A stretch of DNA of 64,000 bases from Pseudomonas nitroreducens (GCF_014204515.1 NZ_JACHLI010000009.1:124001-188000); one strand, 5' to 3'. Counted from the first letter of the stretch, positions 41,249-49,888 are shown. Numbers and translations: made by a program. The notes: a model not told the origin generated them from the letters alone.

Positions 41249-42598
41249 TCAGTTCCCTGTCTGCACGGTGGCCAGGCCGTCGGCCGCGACCCCCTGTCCC
41301 TTGAAGAAGCCCAGCATGTCCTGGGCGTTCACGCGGTAGTTGAGGTTGCCGCAGTGGCCGCCACGCGGGTAGAGCGTCAGGCGGTCGCCGAAGGTCTTGC
41401 GCAGGAAGCCGATGTCGCCCGGGCCGAGGATGACGTCGTCGGCGTTGTGCATCACGGCGATCTTCGGGCTGTCGTGCAGGTAGTCCTTGAGCGCGTAGAG
41501 GCTGACCTGCTCGATCAGCTGCGGCAGGCTGCCGCCGTCGTACTTGGCGCGCCACAGCGGCATCAGCTGGTCGGTCATGTAGCACTCGAAATCGCACTGC
41601 ATGGAGCGTTTGAAGAAGGGCGTGAGGCTGGTGCCCTCGGTGATCGGGTACTTGGGCGGGGTGATCAGGCCGCGGCGGTTGATCAGGTCCGAGGTGAAGG
41701 CGATGTCGGCGGAGGAGAAGCGGAACACCGCGCCGATCAGCATGGCCATCTCTTCGTTGGACAGGTGCTGCTTGGACTGCTGCAGGTCGAAGAGGAAGGC
41801 GTCGTTGATGTCGACGTAGCCCTTCTGGTTGAAGTAGCGGGTCAGCTTGGCCAGCACCACCTGGTAGAAGGTCTTGGAATCGGTGATGCCCTTGACCTCG
41901 GTCTGCACCAGCTTGTCCAGGTTGCTCACCGAGGTGTAGAGGTTCACCGGCGGGTTGAGCAGCAGCACGCGCTTGAAGTTGAAGCTGCGGCGGGTCTCGT
42001 CGAGTTTGCTGACGAAGGCGGCGTGCAGCGCGCCCAGGCTGTAGCCGGTGAGGTAGTAGTCGGTCACCGGCAGGTCCGGATGCTGCGCGCGGATGGCCTG
42101 CATGACCCGGTACAGCTCGTCGGCGTCGTCCGGCGTATAGCCCGGCGTGGCGATGCGCGAGGCGCCGACCATGAAGTCCCAGCTGGTGGGCGAGGAAATC
42201 TGCACCACGTGGTAGCCGGCCCCGTAGAACAGGCGTTTCAGGTATTCCGGCGTGGTGCTGGCGTAGTTCGCGCCGGTGCCGGCGATGATGAACACCAGCG
42301 GCGCCGCGTGCTTCTGCCAGGCGAGGCGGTAGTGCAGCTTCTTCACCGGCCAGAAGTTGCTCGGCAGCTCGTACTCGCGCTCCGGGCGCAGCTTGAGTGC
42401 ATAGTCGGACTGGCGGATGTCGTCATCGGACGGCAACTCCGGGCGCAGGTCCGGCGGGGTGGTGGCGATGGTCGCCTCGAACGGGTTGAGCAGCGGATAG
42501 CCATAGCTGGCCTGATCCACATCGCGGGCGAACGCGGGCCCGGCGAGCCCCAGGGCGAGGCCGCCGATCAGGACGGCCACGCGGCGTAGAAATGTCAT
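41249..42598 (-). CDS. Periplasmic alpha/beta-hydrolase-like protein, operon partner of mlaA
   Basis: 449 residues from the ATG at 42598, which has AAGGA upstream. Signal peptide MTFLRRVAVLIGGLALGLAGPAFA. Alpha/beta-hydrolase core with VFIIAGTGANYAS oxyanion strand, nucleophile elbow TGYSLGALHA (Ser), an acid in HNADDVILGPGD and a histidine in YPRGGHCGN. It is a full catalytic triad candidate. Coupling to mlaA (4-bp gap) suggests a serine hydrolase acting on envelope lipids (inference). A PAO1 counterpart exists next to PA3239 but I know no assigned function. Confidence 0.82.
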   Translation of the reverse strand: MTFLRRVAVLIGGLALGLAGPAFARDVDQASYGYPLLNPFEATIATTPPDLRPELPSDDDIRQSDYALKLRPEREYELPSNFWPVKKLHYRLAWQKHAAPLVFIIAGTGANYASTTPEYLKRLFYGAGYHVVQISSPTSWDFMVGASRIATPGYTPDDADELYRVMQAIRAQHPDLPVTDYYLTGYSLGALHAAFVSKLDETRRSFNFKRVLLLNPPVNLYTSVSNLDKLVQTEVKGITDSKTFYQVVLAKLTRYFNQKGYVDINDAFLFDLQQSKQHLSNEEMAMLIGAVFRFSSADIAFTSDLINRRGLITPPKYPITEGTSLTPFFKRSMQCDFECYMTDQLMPLWRAKYDGGSLPQLIEQVSLYALKDYLHDSPKIAVMHNADDVILGPGDIGFLRKTFGDRLTLYPRGGHCGNLNYRVNAQDMLGFFKGQGVAADGLATVQTGN

Positions 42599-42682
42599 GG
42601 TTCGGAGTCCTTTCAAGAGGAGGCCAACTCTAGACTGGCCGCCGATTAAGACCAGCGCATTGCCGACAAGTGCGATCGGCGT

Positions 42683-43168
42683 TCAATCCTTGCGTGCGAG
42701 GTCACGCAGCGCGTCGCCGGTTAGACGATAGACGCTCCATTCGTCCTGCGGGCGCGCGCCCAGGCGGCGGTAGAAGCCGATCGCCGGCTCGTTCCAGTCC
42801 AGCACCGACCATTCCAGGCGACCGCAACCACGCGCCACCGCCAGCCGCGCCAGTTCGCTGAGCAGCGCCTTGCCCAGGCCGGCGCCGCGGGCGGCGGGGC
42901 GTACGTAGAGGTCTTCGAGGTAGATGCCCGGCTGGCTCAACCAGGTGGAATAGTTGTGGAAGAACAGCGCGAAGCCCTGGGGCTGGCCGTCGACTTCGCC
43001 GATCAGCACCTCTGCATAGGGGCGCGGGCCGAACAGATGGTCGTGCAGGCGCTGGGCGTCGGCCTGCACCTCATGCACCAGCTTTTCATAGTCGGCCAGC
43101 TCGCGGATCAGTTCGAGGATCAGCGGGATGTCATCGGGGGCGGCGGGGCGCAGGGTGACGCGGGGCAT
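42683..43168 (-). CDS. GNAT-family acetyltransferase (SSAT/thialysine acetyltransferase-like)
   Basis: 161 residues. GNAT motif A YLEDLYVRPAARGAGLGKALLSELARLA and motif B WSVLDWNEPAIGFYRRLGA. The N-terminal DIPLILELIRELADYEKL and the WLSQPGIYLEDLYV segment resemble the spermidine/spermine (SSAT) and thialysine acetyltransferase branch, so a small amine substrate is likely. Single gene. Confidence 0.88.
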   Translation of the reverse strand: MPRVTLRPAAPDDIPLILELIRELADYEKLVHEVQADAQRLHDHLFGPRPYAEVLIGEVDGQPQGFALFFHNYSTWLSQPGIYLEDLYVRPAARGAGLGKALLSELARLAVARGCGRLEWSVLDWNEPAIGFYRRLGARPQDEWSVYRLTGDALRDLARKD

Positions 43169-43236
43169 GGCAGTTCCTCGTGGCGCGAAACCCGTCGAGC
43201 ATGCCCAAAGGCCGGAGTCGCTGGCAACCTTGCCGC

Positions 43237-43803
43237 TCAGTAATGCTCCAGGCTTTCCACCCAGATCAGTTCGCAGGCGCCGGCACCGGTGTCCTCGCGG
43301 GTCAGCGAGCTGACCCAGTGCCAGCCGTCGTCGGCCTGCACGCGCACCAGCTTGCCGGACAGGCGGACGTGCTCGCCGGCGCTGACCTGGGCCAGGGTGC
43401 GCGCCACGCTGTCGTTGGCCGGGATCATGTGCATGTTGGCGCTGTGGGTCTCGATCTCGCGGCGCGGGATCGGCATCGGGTCGGCGTTCCAGTGGTACCA
43501 GCGGTTGCCCTGGGTGATCCGGATGCCGGCCAGCACCCGCGGATCGTCCATCGGCCCCCAGCCCAGGGCGAGATCGGTGGGCGACAGCTCGGCCTCGCGG
43601 CCCAGGTGGTAATCCTCGCGGCCCAGCACCCGCGCCTCGATGCTGAAGTCCTGCAGCGGGTAGATGGCATAGCGCTCGACGCGAAAGCCGCCATCAGGCA
43701 GTGCCTGGCTCTGCTGTGCGGGGGAGTGCGGGCGCTCGGTCGGCCACAGCCACCAGAAGCTGGTCGCCGTGCAGACCAGCAGGAACAGGGTCGATCGCTT
43801 CAT
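43237..43803 (-). CDS. Conserved membrane-anchored hypothetical protein
   Basis: 188 residues from the ATG at 43803. One N-terminal hydrophobic segment (MKRSTLFLLVCTATSFWWLWP) is a signal anchor. The rest is a soluble beta-rich domain (FRVERYAIYPLQDFSIEARVLGREDYHLGREAELSPTDLALGWGPMDD ... HMIPANDSVARTLAQVSAGEHVRLSGKLV). The final part looks like an OB-fold and ends with ELIWVESLEHY. Proteins of this type occur near restriction or nuclease genes, but I do not assign a function. An upstream extension of the frame lacks a start signal. Confidence 0.75.
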   Translation of the reverse strand: MKRSTLFLLVCTATSFWWLWPTERPHSPAQQSQALPDGGFRVERYAIYPLQDFSIEARVLGREDYHLGREAELSPTDLALGWGPMDDPRVLAGIRITQGNRWYHWNADPMPIPRREIETHSANMHMIPANDSVARTLAQVSAGEHVRLSGKLVRVQADDGWHWVSSLTREDTGAGACELIWVESLEHY

Positions 43804-43911
43804 CGCAGGCTCCGTGGATGAGCGAATTCTACGCAGGAAGCGGCGCCCCTTGCATCGGCCTTTGCGCTGGTTATGCTGGGCGCCGAATTTCCCCTGCGAG
43901 GTGGTGGCGCC

Positions 43912-44280
43912 ATGCCCCGTCGTTTGCTCCTGATGGTCCTTCTGCTCGCCCTGGGACTGTGGCTGGCCGCCAGCTACGGTGTGCGCTTCGGGCTGATGGA
44001 GGATGGCCGCTGGGTCGGCCTCTGCGCCGACGACGCCACGCGCTGGGAGTGCGGCCTGCGCTCGCAGCTGGGTTGGGCGATCCACTTCGGTGTGTTCGGC
44101 AAGCTGGCGCTGGGGCTGTCGCTGCTGGCTTTCTGCGTACCCCGCCAGGCGGGCTGGTGGCTGGCGGTGCTGGCGATGCTGGTAACGCTGCCGGCGCTGG
44201 CGCTTTACAACGCCGGCTTCGCGGTATTCGCCGTGGTCCTGGCGGCGCTGCGCCTGGTCCGCACGCCGAAGGCTGGGTGA
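43912..44280 (+). CDS. Small inner-membrane protein, unknown function
   Basis: 122 residues from the ATG at 43912 with GAGGTGG upstream. Three or four hydrophobic helices (LLLMVLLLALGLWLAASYG, IHFGVFGKLALGLSLLAFC, GWWLAVLAMLVTLPALALYNAGFAVFAVVLAALRL). Two cysteines (LCADDATRWECGL) lie in a loop that could form a periplasmic disulfide. Overlaps the next gene by 4 bp (GTGA). Family not recognised. Confidence 0.72.
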   Translation: MPRRLLLMVLLLALGLWLAASYGVRFGLMEDGRWVGLCADDATRWECGLRSQLGWAIHFGVFGKLALGLSLLAFCVPRQAGWWLAVLAMLVTLPALALYNAGFAVFAVVLAALRLVRTPKAG

Positions 44281-44702
44281 CGGTGCGTCGCCTGCTGCTC
44301 CTGCTGCTAGCGCTGCCGGCGCTGGCCGCGGCGCGGGACTTTCCCGCCGAGGGTGAGGAATGCATCGTGGCCAATTCCGGGGCGGAGTCGGTGCAATGCC
44401 TGACGCAGCTGTATGACCAGAGCAACCACGAACTGCGTCGCCTGGAGGATCGCCTCGTGGCGCAGTCGGCGCAGCGCCTGCGGGAGGATCGGATCACCCG
44501 CACTCACCATGAGCAGGCTGCTTCCTCGTTGCGCGATGCCGCCCGGCGCTACGCGAAGTTCAGCGAGCGCCAGTGCGATTTCGAAGTGGGCTATTCCGGC
44601 GCCGCCGCTTCGGGGGCGGGGCAGGTGTTCTACCGCTGCCTGCTGCGGCTCAACCAGCAACGGCGGGATTATCTGCTCGCCGCACTGAAGGGCTCGGACT
44701 GA
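44277..44702 (+). CDS. Secreted LprI-like protein
   Basis: 141 residues from the GTG at 44277, which overlaps the preceding stop; a second in-frame GTG at 44283 gives a cleaner signal peptide (MRRLLLLLLALPALAAA) and is equally possible. The mature part has four cysteines and a helical pattern (CLTQLYDQSNHELRRLEDRLVAQSA ... YAKFSERQCDFEVGY ... YRCLLRLNQQRRDYLLAAL) like the LprI/DUF1311 lysozyme-inhibitor fold. Its last 53 bp overlap the 3' end of the convergent GH17 gene. Confidence 0.72.
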   Translation: MTVRRLLLLLLALPALAAARDFPAEGEECIVANSGAESVQCLTQLYDQSNHELRRLEDRLVAQSAQRLREDRITRTHHEQAASSLRDAARRYAKFSERQCDFEVGYSGAAASGAGQVFYRCLLRLNQQRRDYLLAALKGSD

Positions 44703-46248
44703 CCACCGAGCGCACGCCGCGCAGCAGCGCACCCAGCATCAGCAGGCTCACCGCGGCCCAGCCCAGCGCCTGCAGGTTGCTCAGACCTTCGAGCGCCAGC
44801 TGGACGGGAATCCCGCCGGCGATGATCAGGGCCAGCAGCAGGGTTTCCCGGCGTGGCGCGGCAACCGGCCGGCACAGATAGACCAGCGCCGGGAACAACA
44901 GGGCCGCACTGGGGAAGCTGCGGTAGCGCGCATCGAACACCAGGCCGAGCATCAGCACCGCGCCGGCGAAACCCGCCGCCGCCAGCCACAGGCCGGCATG
45001 CCGCTCCAGGGCGGCGAAGGCCTTCGCCCGCCAGCCCGAGCGGGCGGACAACGCCAGGCTGGCATGGGCCAGCACCAGCAGGTTGAGCCCCACCAGCGCC
45101 GCTGCCCACAGCCATTCGCCCCAGAAGCGGCTGGTGATCACCGACAGCTCCAGCCACAGGCCGATGCAGCCGGCACCCAGCGCGCTGGCCAGCGGCAGCA
45201 GCACGGCCGCGCGCGAGGAACCGGGACGACCGCCCAGCAGCAGGCCGCCAAGCAGGATCACGCCGCCAAGCCCCAGCCACAGCGGCCAGTCCGGCAGGTT
45301 GCTGACCGGCCCGGCGAGCACGTTCTTCTCCTCGCGGTCGGCACTGAACAGCCCCCAGTAACCACCCACCGCACCTTCGCTCTCGCGCTTCCACGGCTGG
45401 TCGAAGGCCTCGATCAGGTTGTAGTGCCAGCCCTTTTCCTCGGCCAGGTGGACGAAGCCGCGGAGGAAACGCGCCTCGTTGACCCGGCTGGGCACCGCGG
45501 TCTCGCGCTGGCGGCCTTCGCTGGGCCAGCCGGTCTCGCCGATGAAGACGTCCTTGGGCGCGAATTCGCGGCCGAAGTCCTCGCGCACCTGGGCCACATG
45601 GGCCAGCGCCGCGTCGATGTCGCGCGGCTGGTCCTCCCAGTAGGGCAGCAGGTGGATGGTGACGAAGTCCACCGCCGGGGCGATTTCCGGGTGCTGGTGC
45701 CAGAACTCCCAGACATCGGCGTAGGTCACCGGCTGGCGCACCTGGGCCTTCACCTTGTGGATAAGTCCGGCCAGGTAGCGTCCGGTGACTTCCTTGCGCA
45801 GCAGGGTCTCGTTGCCGACGATCACCGATTGCACCACGTCGGGGTACTGGTTGGCGGCCTTGATCAGAGCCTGGACCTCGCGCTCGGTATCCACCGGGTT
45901 GGCATTGACCCAGGCGCCGAGCATCAGCTTCAGGCCGTGCTTGCGGGCCAGTTCCGGGATGCCTTCCAGGCCGGTCATGGAATAGGTGCGCACACAGTCG
46001 AAACGCGTCGCCAGCAGGGCCAGGTCGGCGTCCATCTGCTGCGGGCGCAACACGAAGGGCTGGTCGAAGGGCGACTGGTCCTTGGCGAACGGGCTATAGG
46101 ACGCGCACTGCAACTTGTGCGTGGCGGTGGCGGCGTCAGGCAGGATCACCGCCTTGCCCAGGCCGTACCAGAGCCCGCAGAGGGCGATCAGGGCAAGCAT
46201 CAGGGCAAGGCAATAGGGCAGGAACGGAAAGCGCGAGGACTGGGGCAT
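44650..46248 (-). CDS. Glycoside hydrolase family 17 membrane protein
   Basis: 532 residues from the ATG at 46248. One N-terminal helix (PYCLALMLALIALCGLWYGLG) puts the catalytic domain (~40-320) in the periplasm. GH17 residues are visible: acid/base Glu in VIVGNETLLRKE and nucleophile Glu in VFIGETGWPS. Residues ~330-510 hold seven or eight membrane helices. The architecture resembles the hydrolase/transglycosylase half of NdvB-type beta-glucan systems, so it probably remodels beta-1,3-linked glucans (inference). The last ~18 residues overlap the LprI-like gene on the other strand. Confidence 0.85.
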   Translation of the reverse strand: MPQSSRFPFLPYCLALMLALIALCGLWYGLGKAVILPDAATATHKLQCASYSPFAKDQSPFDQPFVLRPQQMDADLALLATRFDCVRTYSMTGLEGIPELARKHGLKLMLGAWVNANPVDTEREVQALIKAANQYPDVVQSVIVGNETLLRKEVTGRYLAGLIHKVKAQVRQPVTYADVWEFWHQHPEIAPAVDFVTIHLLPYWEDQPRDIDAALAHVAQVREDFGREFAPKDVFIGETGWPSEGRQRETAVPSRVNEARFLRGFVHLAEEKGWHYNLIEAFDQPWKRESEGAVGGYWGLFSADREEKNVLAGPVSNLPDWPLWLGLGGVILLGGLLLGGRPGSSRAAVLLPLASALGAGCIGLWLELSVITSRFWGEWLWAAALVGLNLLVLAHASLALSARSGWRAKAFAALERHAGLWLAAAGFAGAVLMLGLVFDARYRSFPSAALLFPALVYLCRPVAAPRRETLLLALIIAGGIPVQLALEGLSNLQALGWAAVSLLMLGALLRGVRSVVSPSPSVRRADNPAVAG

Positions 46249-46322
46249 GGTGGCACGCAAGCCGGGGCGAGGCGCGCATCTTAGCAACGCCGCCGGCCGC
46301 CGTCAGTGCCTTCGCCGAGCAC

Positions 46323-46544
46323 TCAGGCGTGGCGATGAATCCAGGGCTGCGCCGGTGCGGATTCGCTCGCCGTGCTGCCCTCGATGCGTTTCCAGAACTT
46401 CTCGTGGAAGTGGAAGCCCACCGCGTTGCACAGCGGCTCGACCACCGCCACCAGGCCGCCCACGGCGATGCTGCCGGTCAGCGCATAGGCGACGCTGAAG
46501 GCGATGACGAAGTGCATCAGGGTGAAGGTGACGGTCTTGAGCAT
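46323..46544 (-). CDS. DUF2061 small membrane protein
   Basis: 73 residues (MLKTVTFTLMHFVIAFSVAYALTGSIAVGGLVAVVEPLCNAVGFHFHEKFW). Two helices and the conserved EPLCNAVGFHFHEKFW motif identify the DUF2061 family, of unknown function. A GAGAAT-G-ATTCTC palindrome lies 17 bp upstream of the start. Confidence 0.85.
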   Translation of the reverse strand: MLKTVTFTLMHFVIAFSVAYALTGSIAVGGLVAVVEPLCNAVGFHFHEKFWKRIEGSTASESAPAQPWIHRHA

Positions 46545-46561
46545 GGTGGCGATCCTCAATC

Positions 46562-46574
46562 GAGAATGATTCTC
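46562..46574. promoter_or_regulatory. Fur-box-like palindrome before the DUF2061 gene
   Basis: GAGAATGATTCTC, a perfect 6-1-6 palindrome matching 11 of 13 positions of the GATAAT-N-ATTATC core of Fur sites. Iron control is inference. Confidence 0.4.
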
Positions 46575-46826
46575 CGTTGCTGAAAGACTACTGCGCGGGA
46601 ACCCCCGCGGGTAATCGAGCCTCTGTATGGAGGCGATAGGCCGCCAGTGCCGTCGTGAATGGAATGGCGCGGTCGTGGATGGACGGTTTCTGTCGTGGAT
46701 CGGACCGTTTGGCGTCGCTCTCAGAGCAGTTCGCCAGCAGCGGGCGCCGATCATGAAGGGGCGGCCAAGACCGCGAAATGCGCCGGGTTCGCCCAGGCGC
46801 GCCGATAACATCACGGGGAGAAAACC

Positions 46827-47681
46827 ATGCGAATGATGCGACGCCTGTTGGGCCTGGGCGCAGGGCTGGTGCTGTCGGCGGCTGCCGGGCTGGCCGGTGC
46901 GGCGGCCAAGCCGGAAATCACCATCGGTTACGTGGACGGCTGGTCGGACAGCGTGGCGACCACCCACGTTGCCGCCGAGATCATGCGCGAGAAGCTCGGC
47001 TACCAGGTCAAGCTGATGCCGGTCGCCGCCGGGATCATGTGGCAGGGCGTGGCGCGCGGCAAGCTCGATGCCATGCTCTCGGCCTGGCTGCCGGTGACCC
47101 ACGGCGCCTACTACGAGAAGATGAAGGACAAGGTGGTCAACCTGGGCGTGAACTACCCGGGCGCGAAGATCGGCCTGATCGTGCCCGAGTACGTGAAAGC
47201 CAACAGCATCGCGGACCTCAACGCACAGAAGGACGATTTCGGCGGCCGCATCGTCGGCATCGACGCCGGCGCCGGGGTGATGCTCAAGACCGACCAGGCG
47301 ATCAAGGACTACGGCCTGGACTACAAGCTGGTGGCCAGTTCCGGCAGCGGCATGATCTCCGAGCTGACCCGCGCGGAGAACGACAAGAAGGCCGTGGCGG
47401 TGACCGGCTGGATTCCGCACTGGATGTTCGCCAAGTGGAAACTGAAGTTCCTCGAGGACCCGAAAAAGGTCTACGGCGAAGAAGAGCACGTCGACAGCGT
47501 GGCCAACCCGGCGCTGGAGAAGAAGGCCCCGGAAGTCTGGGCCTTCCTGAAGAAATTCCAGTGGAAGGACGGCCAGGAAATCGGCGAAGTCATGCTCGCC
47601 GTGCAGAACGGCGAGAAGCCGGAAGTGGCCGCGAAGAAGTGGGTCGAGGCGCATCCGGATCGCGTGAAGGAATGGCTGTAA
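46827..47681 (+). CDS. betX: Glycine betaine-binding periplasmic protein BetX
   Basis: 284 residues with signal peptide (MRMMRRLLGLGAGLVLSAAAGLAGA). OpuAC/ProX-type fold: ITIGYVDGWSDSVATTHVAAEIM, WQGVARGKLDAMLSAWLPVTHG, GLIVPEYVKANSIADL, VAVTGWIPHWMFAKW. The conserved tryptophans form the betaine cage. As in P. aeruginosa, it stands alone without permease genes and is expected to feed an ABC complex encoded elsewhere (CbcVW-type). GGGGAG precedes the ATG and a strong terminator follows. Confidence 0.9.
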   Translation: MRMMRRLLGLGAGLVLSAAAGLAGAAAKPEITIGYVDGWSDSVATTHVAAEIMREKLGYQVKLMPVAAGIMWQGVARGKLDAMLSAWLPVTHGAYYEKMKDKVVNLGVNYPGAKIGLIVPEYVKANSIADLNAQKDDFGGRIVGIDAGAGVMLKTDQAIKDYGLDYKLVASSGSGMISELTRAENDKKAVAVTGWIPHWMFAKWKLKFLEDPKKVYGEEEHVDSVANPALEKKAPEVWAFLKKFQWKDGQEIGEVMLAVQNGEKPEVAAKKWVEAHPDRVKEWL

Positions 47682-47711
47682 GCGGCTAGATCGCTCGCCC
47701 ACGCGACACAG

Positions 47712-47751
47712 AAAAATCCCCCGCGAACCCTTCGGTTCGCGGGGGATTTTT
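47712..47751 (+). terminator. Strong rho-independent terminator after betX
   Basis: An 18-bp perfect stem: AAAAATCCCCCGCGAACC pairs with GGTTCGCGGGGGATTTTT, loop CTTC, then TT. Confidence 0.95.
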
Positions 47752-47802
47752 TTATGCGCAAGCGTCTATTCCGGGCTTGTTCGCAACAGCAGGCCAATCG
47801 CT

Positions 47803-47816
47803 ACGACTAAAGTCGT
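47803..47816 (+). promoter_or_regulatory. Candidate activator site of the yjcH-actP promoter
   Basis: ACGACT-AA-AGTCGT. A TAAATT -10-like hexamer at 47840-47845 would place the start site near 47852 and the palindrome centre at about -42, a classical activator position. Candidate target of the ErdR/CrbR response regulator (inference). Confidence 0.5.
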
Positions 47817-47893
47817 CTGGAGAGCTTGCAGCGCTCCAATAAATTAGGGATCGACGACATCCGCGTCATCCCCGCTGTGAGGACAAGAACAAA

Positions 47894-48205
47894 ATGAACG
47901 ACAGCATCTACCAGCGGATTGATACCAATCCGCGCTTCAAAGAGCTGGTGGCCAAGCGCGAGCGATTCGCCTGGCTGCTCTCCCTGATCATGTTGGGCCT
48001 GTACGTGGTCTTCATCCTGCTCATCGCCTTCCAGCCGCAGCTGCTGGGCGCGAAGATCAGCGCCGACTCGTCCGTCACCTGGGGCATCCCCATGGGCGTC
48101 GGGCTGATCCTCTCGGCCTTCGTGCTGACCGGCATCTACGTGCGCCGGGCGAACGGTGAATTCGACCGCCTCAACCAGGAAATCCTCAAGGAGGCCCAGC
48201 AATGA
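47894..48205 (+). CDS. yjcH: DUF485 membrane protein YjcH
   Basis: 103 residues with two membrane helices (FAWLLSLIMLGLYVVFILLIAF and WGIPMGVGLILSAFVLTGIYV) and the conserved N-terminal IYQRIDTNPRFKELVAKRERF. DUF485 proteins are almost always encoded just before acetate permease ActP, and here the genes overlap by 4 bp. Probably an accessory subunit of ActP. Confidence 0.93.
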   Translation: MNDSIYQRIDTNPRFKELVAKRERFAWLLSLIMLGLYVVFILLIAFQPQLLGAKISADSSVTWGIPMGVGLILSAFVLTGIYVRRANGEFDRLNQEILKEAQQ

Positions 48206-49869
48206 AAGGCCGAATTTCTGCCCTCGCTCTGGCCGGCATTTTACCAGTGCTCTGGGCCCCATCACTCTGGGCTGACGCCCTCACCGGCGAGGTACAGCGC
48301 CAGCCGCTGAACGTCTCCGCCATCGTCATGTTCGTCGCCTTCGTCGGCCTGACCCTGTGCATCACCTACTGGGCCTCCAAGCGCAGCAAGTCCGCCGCTG
48401 ACTTCTACACCGCCGGCGGCAGCATCACCGGTTTCCAGAACGGCCTGGCGATCGCTGGCGACTACATGTCCGCCGCGTCCTTCCTCGGCATTTCCGCGCT
48501 GGTGTTCACCTCTGGCTACGACGGCCTGATCTACTCCATCGGCTTCCTCGTCGGCTGGCCGATCATCCTCTTCCTGATCGCCGAACGCCTGCGCAACCTG
48601 GGCAAGTACACCTTCGCTGACGTGGCGTCCTACCGCCTCAAGCAGAAGGACATCCGCACCCTGTCGGCCTGCGGTTCGCTGGTGGTGGTGGCCTTCTACC
48701 TGATCGCGCAGATGGTCGGCGCCGGCAAGCTGATCGAGCTGCTGTTCGGCCTGAACTACCACGTCGCGGTGGTGCTGGTCGGCATCCTGATGGTGCTCTA
48801 CGTGCTGTTCGGCGGCATGCTTGCCACCACCTGGGTACAGATCATCAAGGCCGTGCTGCTGCTCTCGGGCGCCACCTTCATGGCGATCATGGTGCTCAAG
48901 CACGTCAACTTCGACATCAGCACGCTGTTCTCCGAAGCCATCAAGGTCCACCCCAAGGGCGAGGCCATCATGAGCCCCGGCGGCCTGGTGAAGGACCCGA
49001 TCTCGGCGTTCTCCCTGGGCTTTGCGCTGATGTTCGGCACCGCTGGCCTGCCGCACATCCTGATGCGCTTCTTCACCGTCAGTGACGCCAAGGAAGCCCG
49101 CAAGTCGGTGTTCTTCGCCACGGGCTTCATCGGCTACTTCTACATCCTGACCTTCATCATCGGCTTCGGCGCGATCCTGCTGGTCAGCACCAATCCTGAC
49201 TTCAAGGACGCCACCGGCGCGCTGCTGGGCGGCAACAACATGGCCGCGGTGCACCTGGCCGATGCCGTGGGCGGCAGCCTGTTCCTCGGCTTCATCTCCG
49301 CCGTGGCCTTCGCCACCATCCTCGCGGTGGTTGCCGGCCTGACCCTGGCCGGTGCCTCGGCGGTGTCCCACGACCTGTACGCCAGCGTGATCAAGGGCGG
49401 CAAGGCCAACGAGAAGGATGAACTGCGCGTCTCGAAGATCACCACCGTGTGCCTGGGTGTGGTCGCGATCGTGCTCGGCATCCTGTTCGAGAAGCAGAAC
49501 ATCGCCTTCATGGTCGGCCTGGCCTTCTCCATCGCCGCCAGCTGCAACTTCCCGGTGCTGCTGCTCTCCATGTACTGGAAGAAGCTGACCACCCGTGGCG
49601 CGAAGATCGGCGGCTGGCTCGGCCTGATCACCGCGGTGACCCTGATGATCCTCGGCCCGACCATCTGGGTGCAGATCCTCGGCCACGAGAAAGCCATCTA
49701 CCCGTACGAATACCCGGCGCTGTTCTCCATGGCCGTGGCCTTCATCGGTATCTGGTTCTTCTCCATCACCGACAAGTCGACTGCTGCCGACGAAGAGCGC
49801 GCGCGCTTCTTCCCGCAGTTCATCCGTTCGCAGACCGGCCTGGGGGCCAGTGGCGCAGCCGCCCACTGA
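48202..49869 (+). CDS. actP: Cation/acetate symporter ActP
   Basis: 555 residues, signal-like first helix followed by 13 membrane helices. Sodium:solute symporter motifs: SKSAADFYTAGGSITGFQNGLAIAGDYMSAASFLG, GTAGLPHILMRFFTVSDAKEARKS and AASCNFPVLLLSMYW. Imports acetate and other short carboxylates with a cation. Translationally coupled to yjcH and followed by a terminator. The MxtR-type kinase at 6.0-9.5 kb carries a related symporter domain and its orthologues activate this operon. Confidence 0.95.
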   Translation: MKGRISALALAGILPVLWAPSLWADALTGEVQRQPLNVSAIVMFVAFVGLTLCITYWASKRSKSAADFYTAGGSITGFQNGLAIAGDYMSAASFLGISALVFTSGYDGLIYSIGFLVGWPIILFLIAERLRNLGKYTFADVASYRLKQKDIRTLSACGSLVVVAFYLIAQMVGAGKLIELLFGLNYHVAVVLVGILMVLYVLFGGMLATTWVQIIKAVLLLSGATFMAIMVLKHVNFDISTLFSEAIKVHPKGEAIMSPGGLVKDPISAFSLGFALMFGTAGLPHILMRFFTVSDAKEARKSVFFATGFIGYFYILTFIIGFGAILLVSTNPDFKDATGALLGGNNMAAVHLADAVGGSLFLGFISAVAFATILAVVAGLTLAGASAVSHDLYASVIKGGKANEKDELRVSKITTVCLGVVAIVLGILFEKQNIAFMVGLAFSIAASCNFPVLLLSMYWKKLTTRGAKIGGWLGLITAVTLMILGPTIWVQILGHEKAIYPYEYPALFSMAVAFIGIWFFSITDKSTAADEERARFFPQFIRSQTGLGASGAAAH

Positions 49870-49888
49870 TCGCCTGAGCTAACCTGCC

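Noticed and set aside
43237..44085. A longer start (44085) for the membrane-anchored hypothetical gene
   Set aside because: The extension overlaps the divergent small membrane gene and adds Gln/Arg-rich mirror sequence; the ATG at 43803 opens a normal signal anchor.
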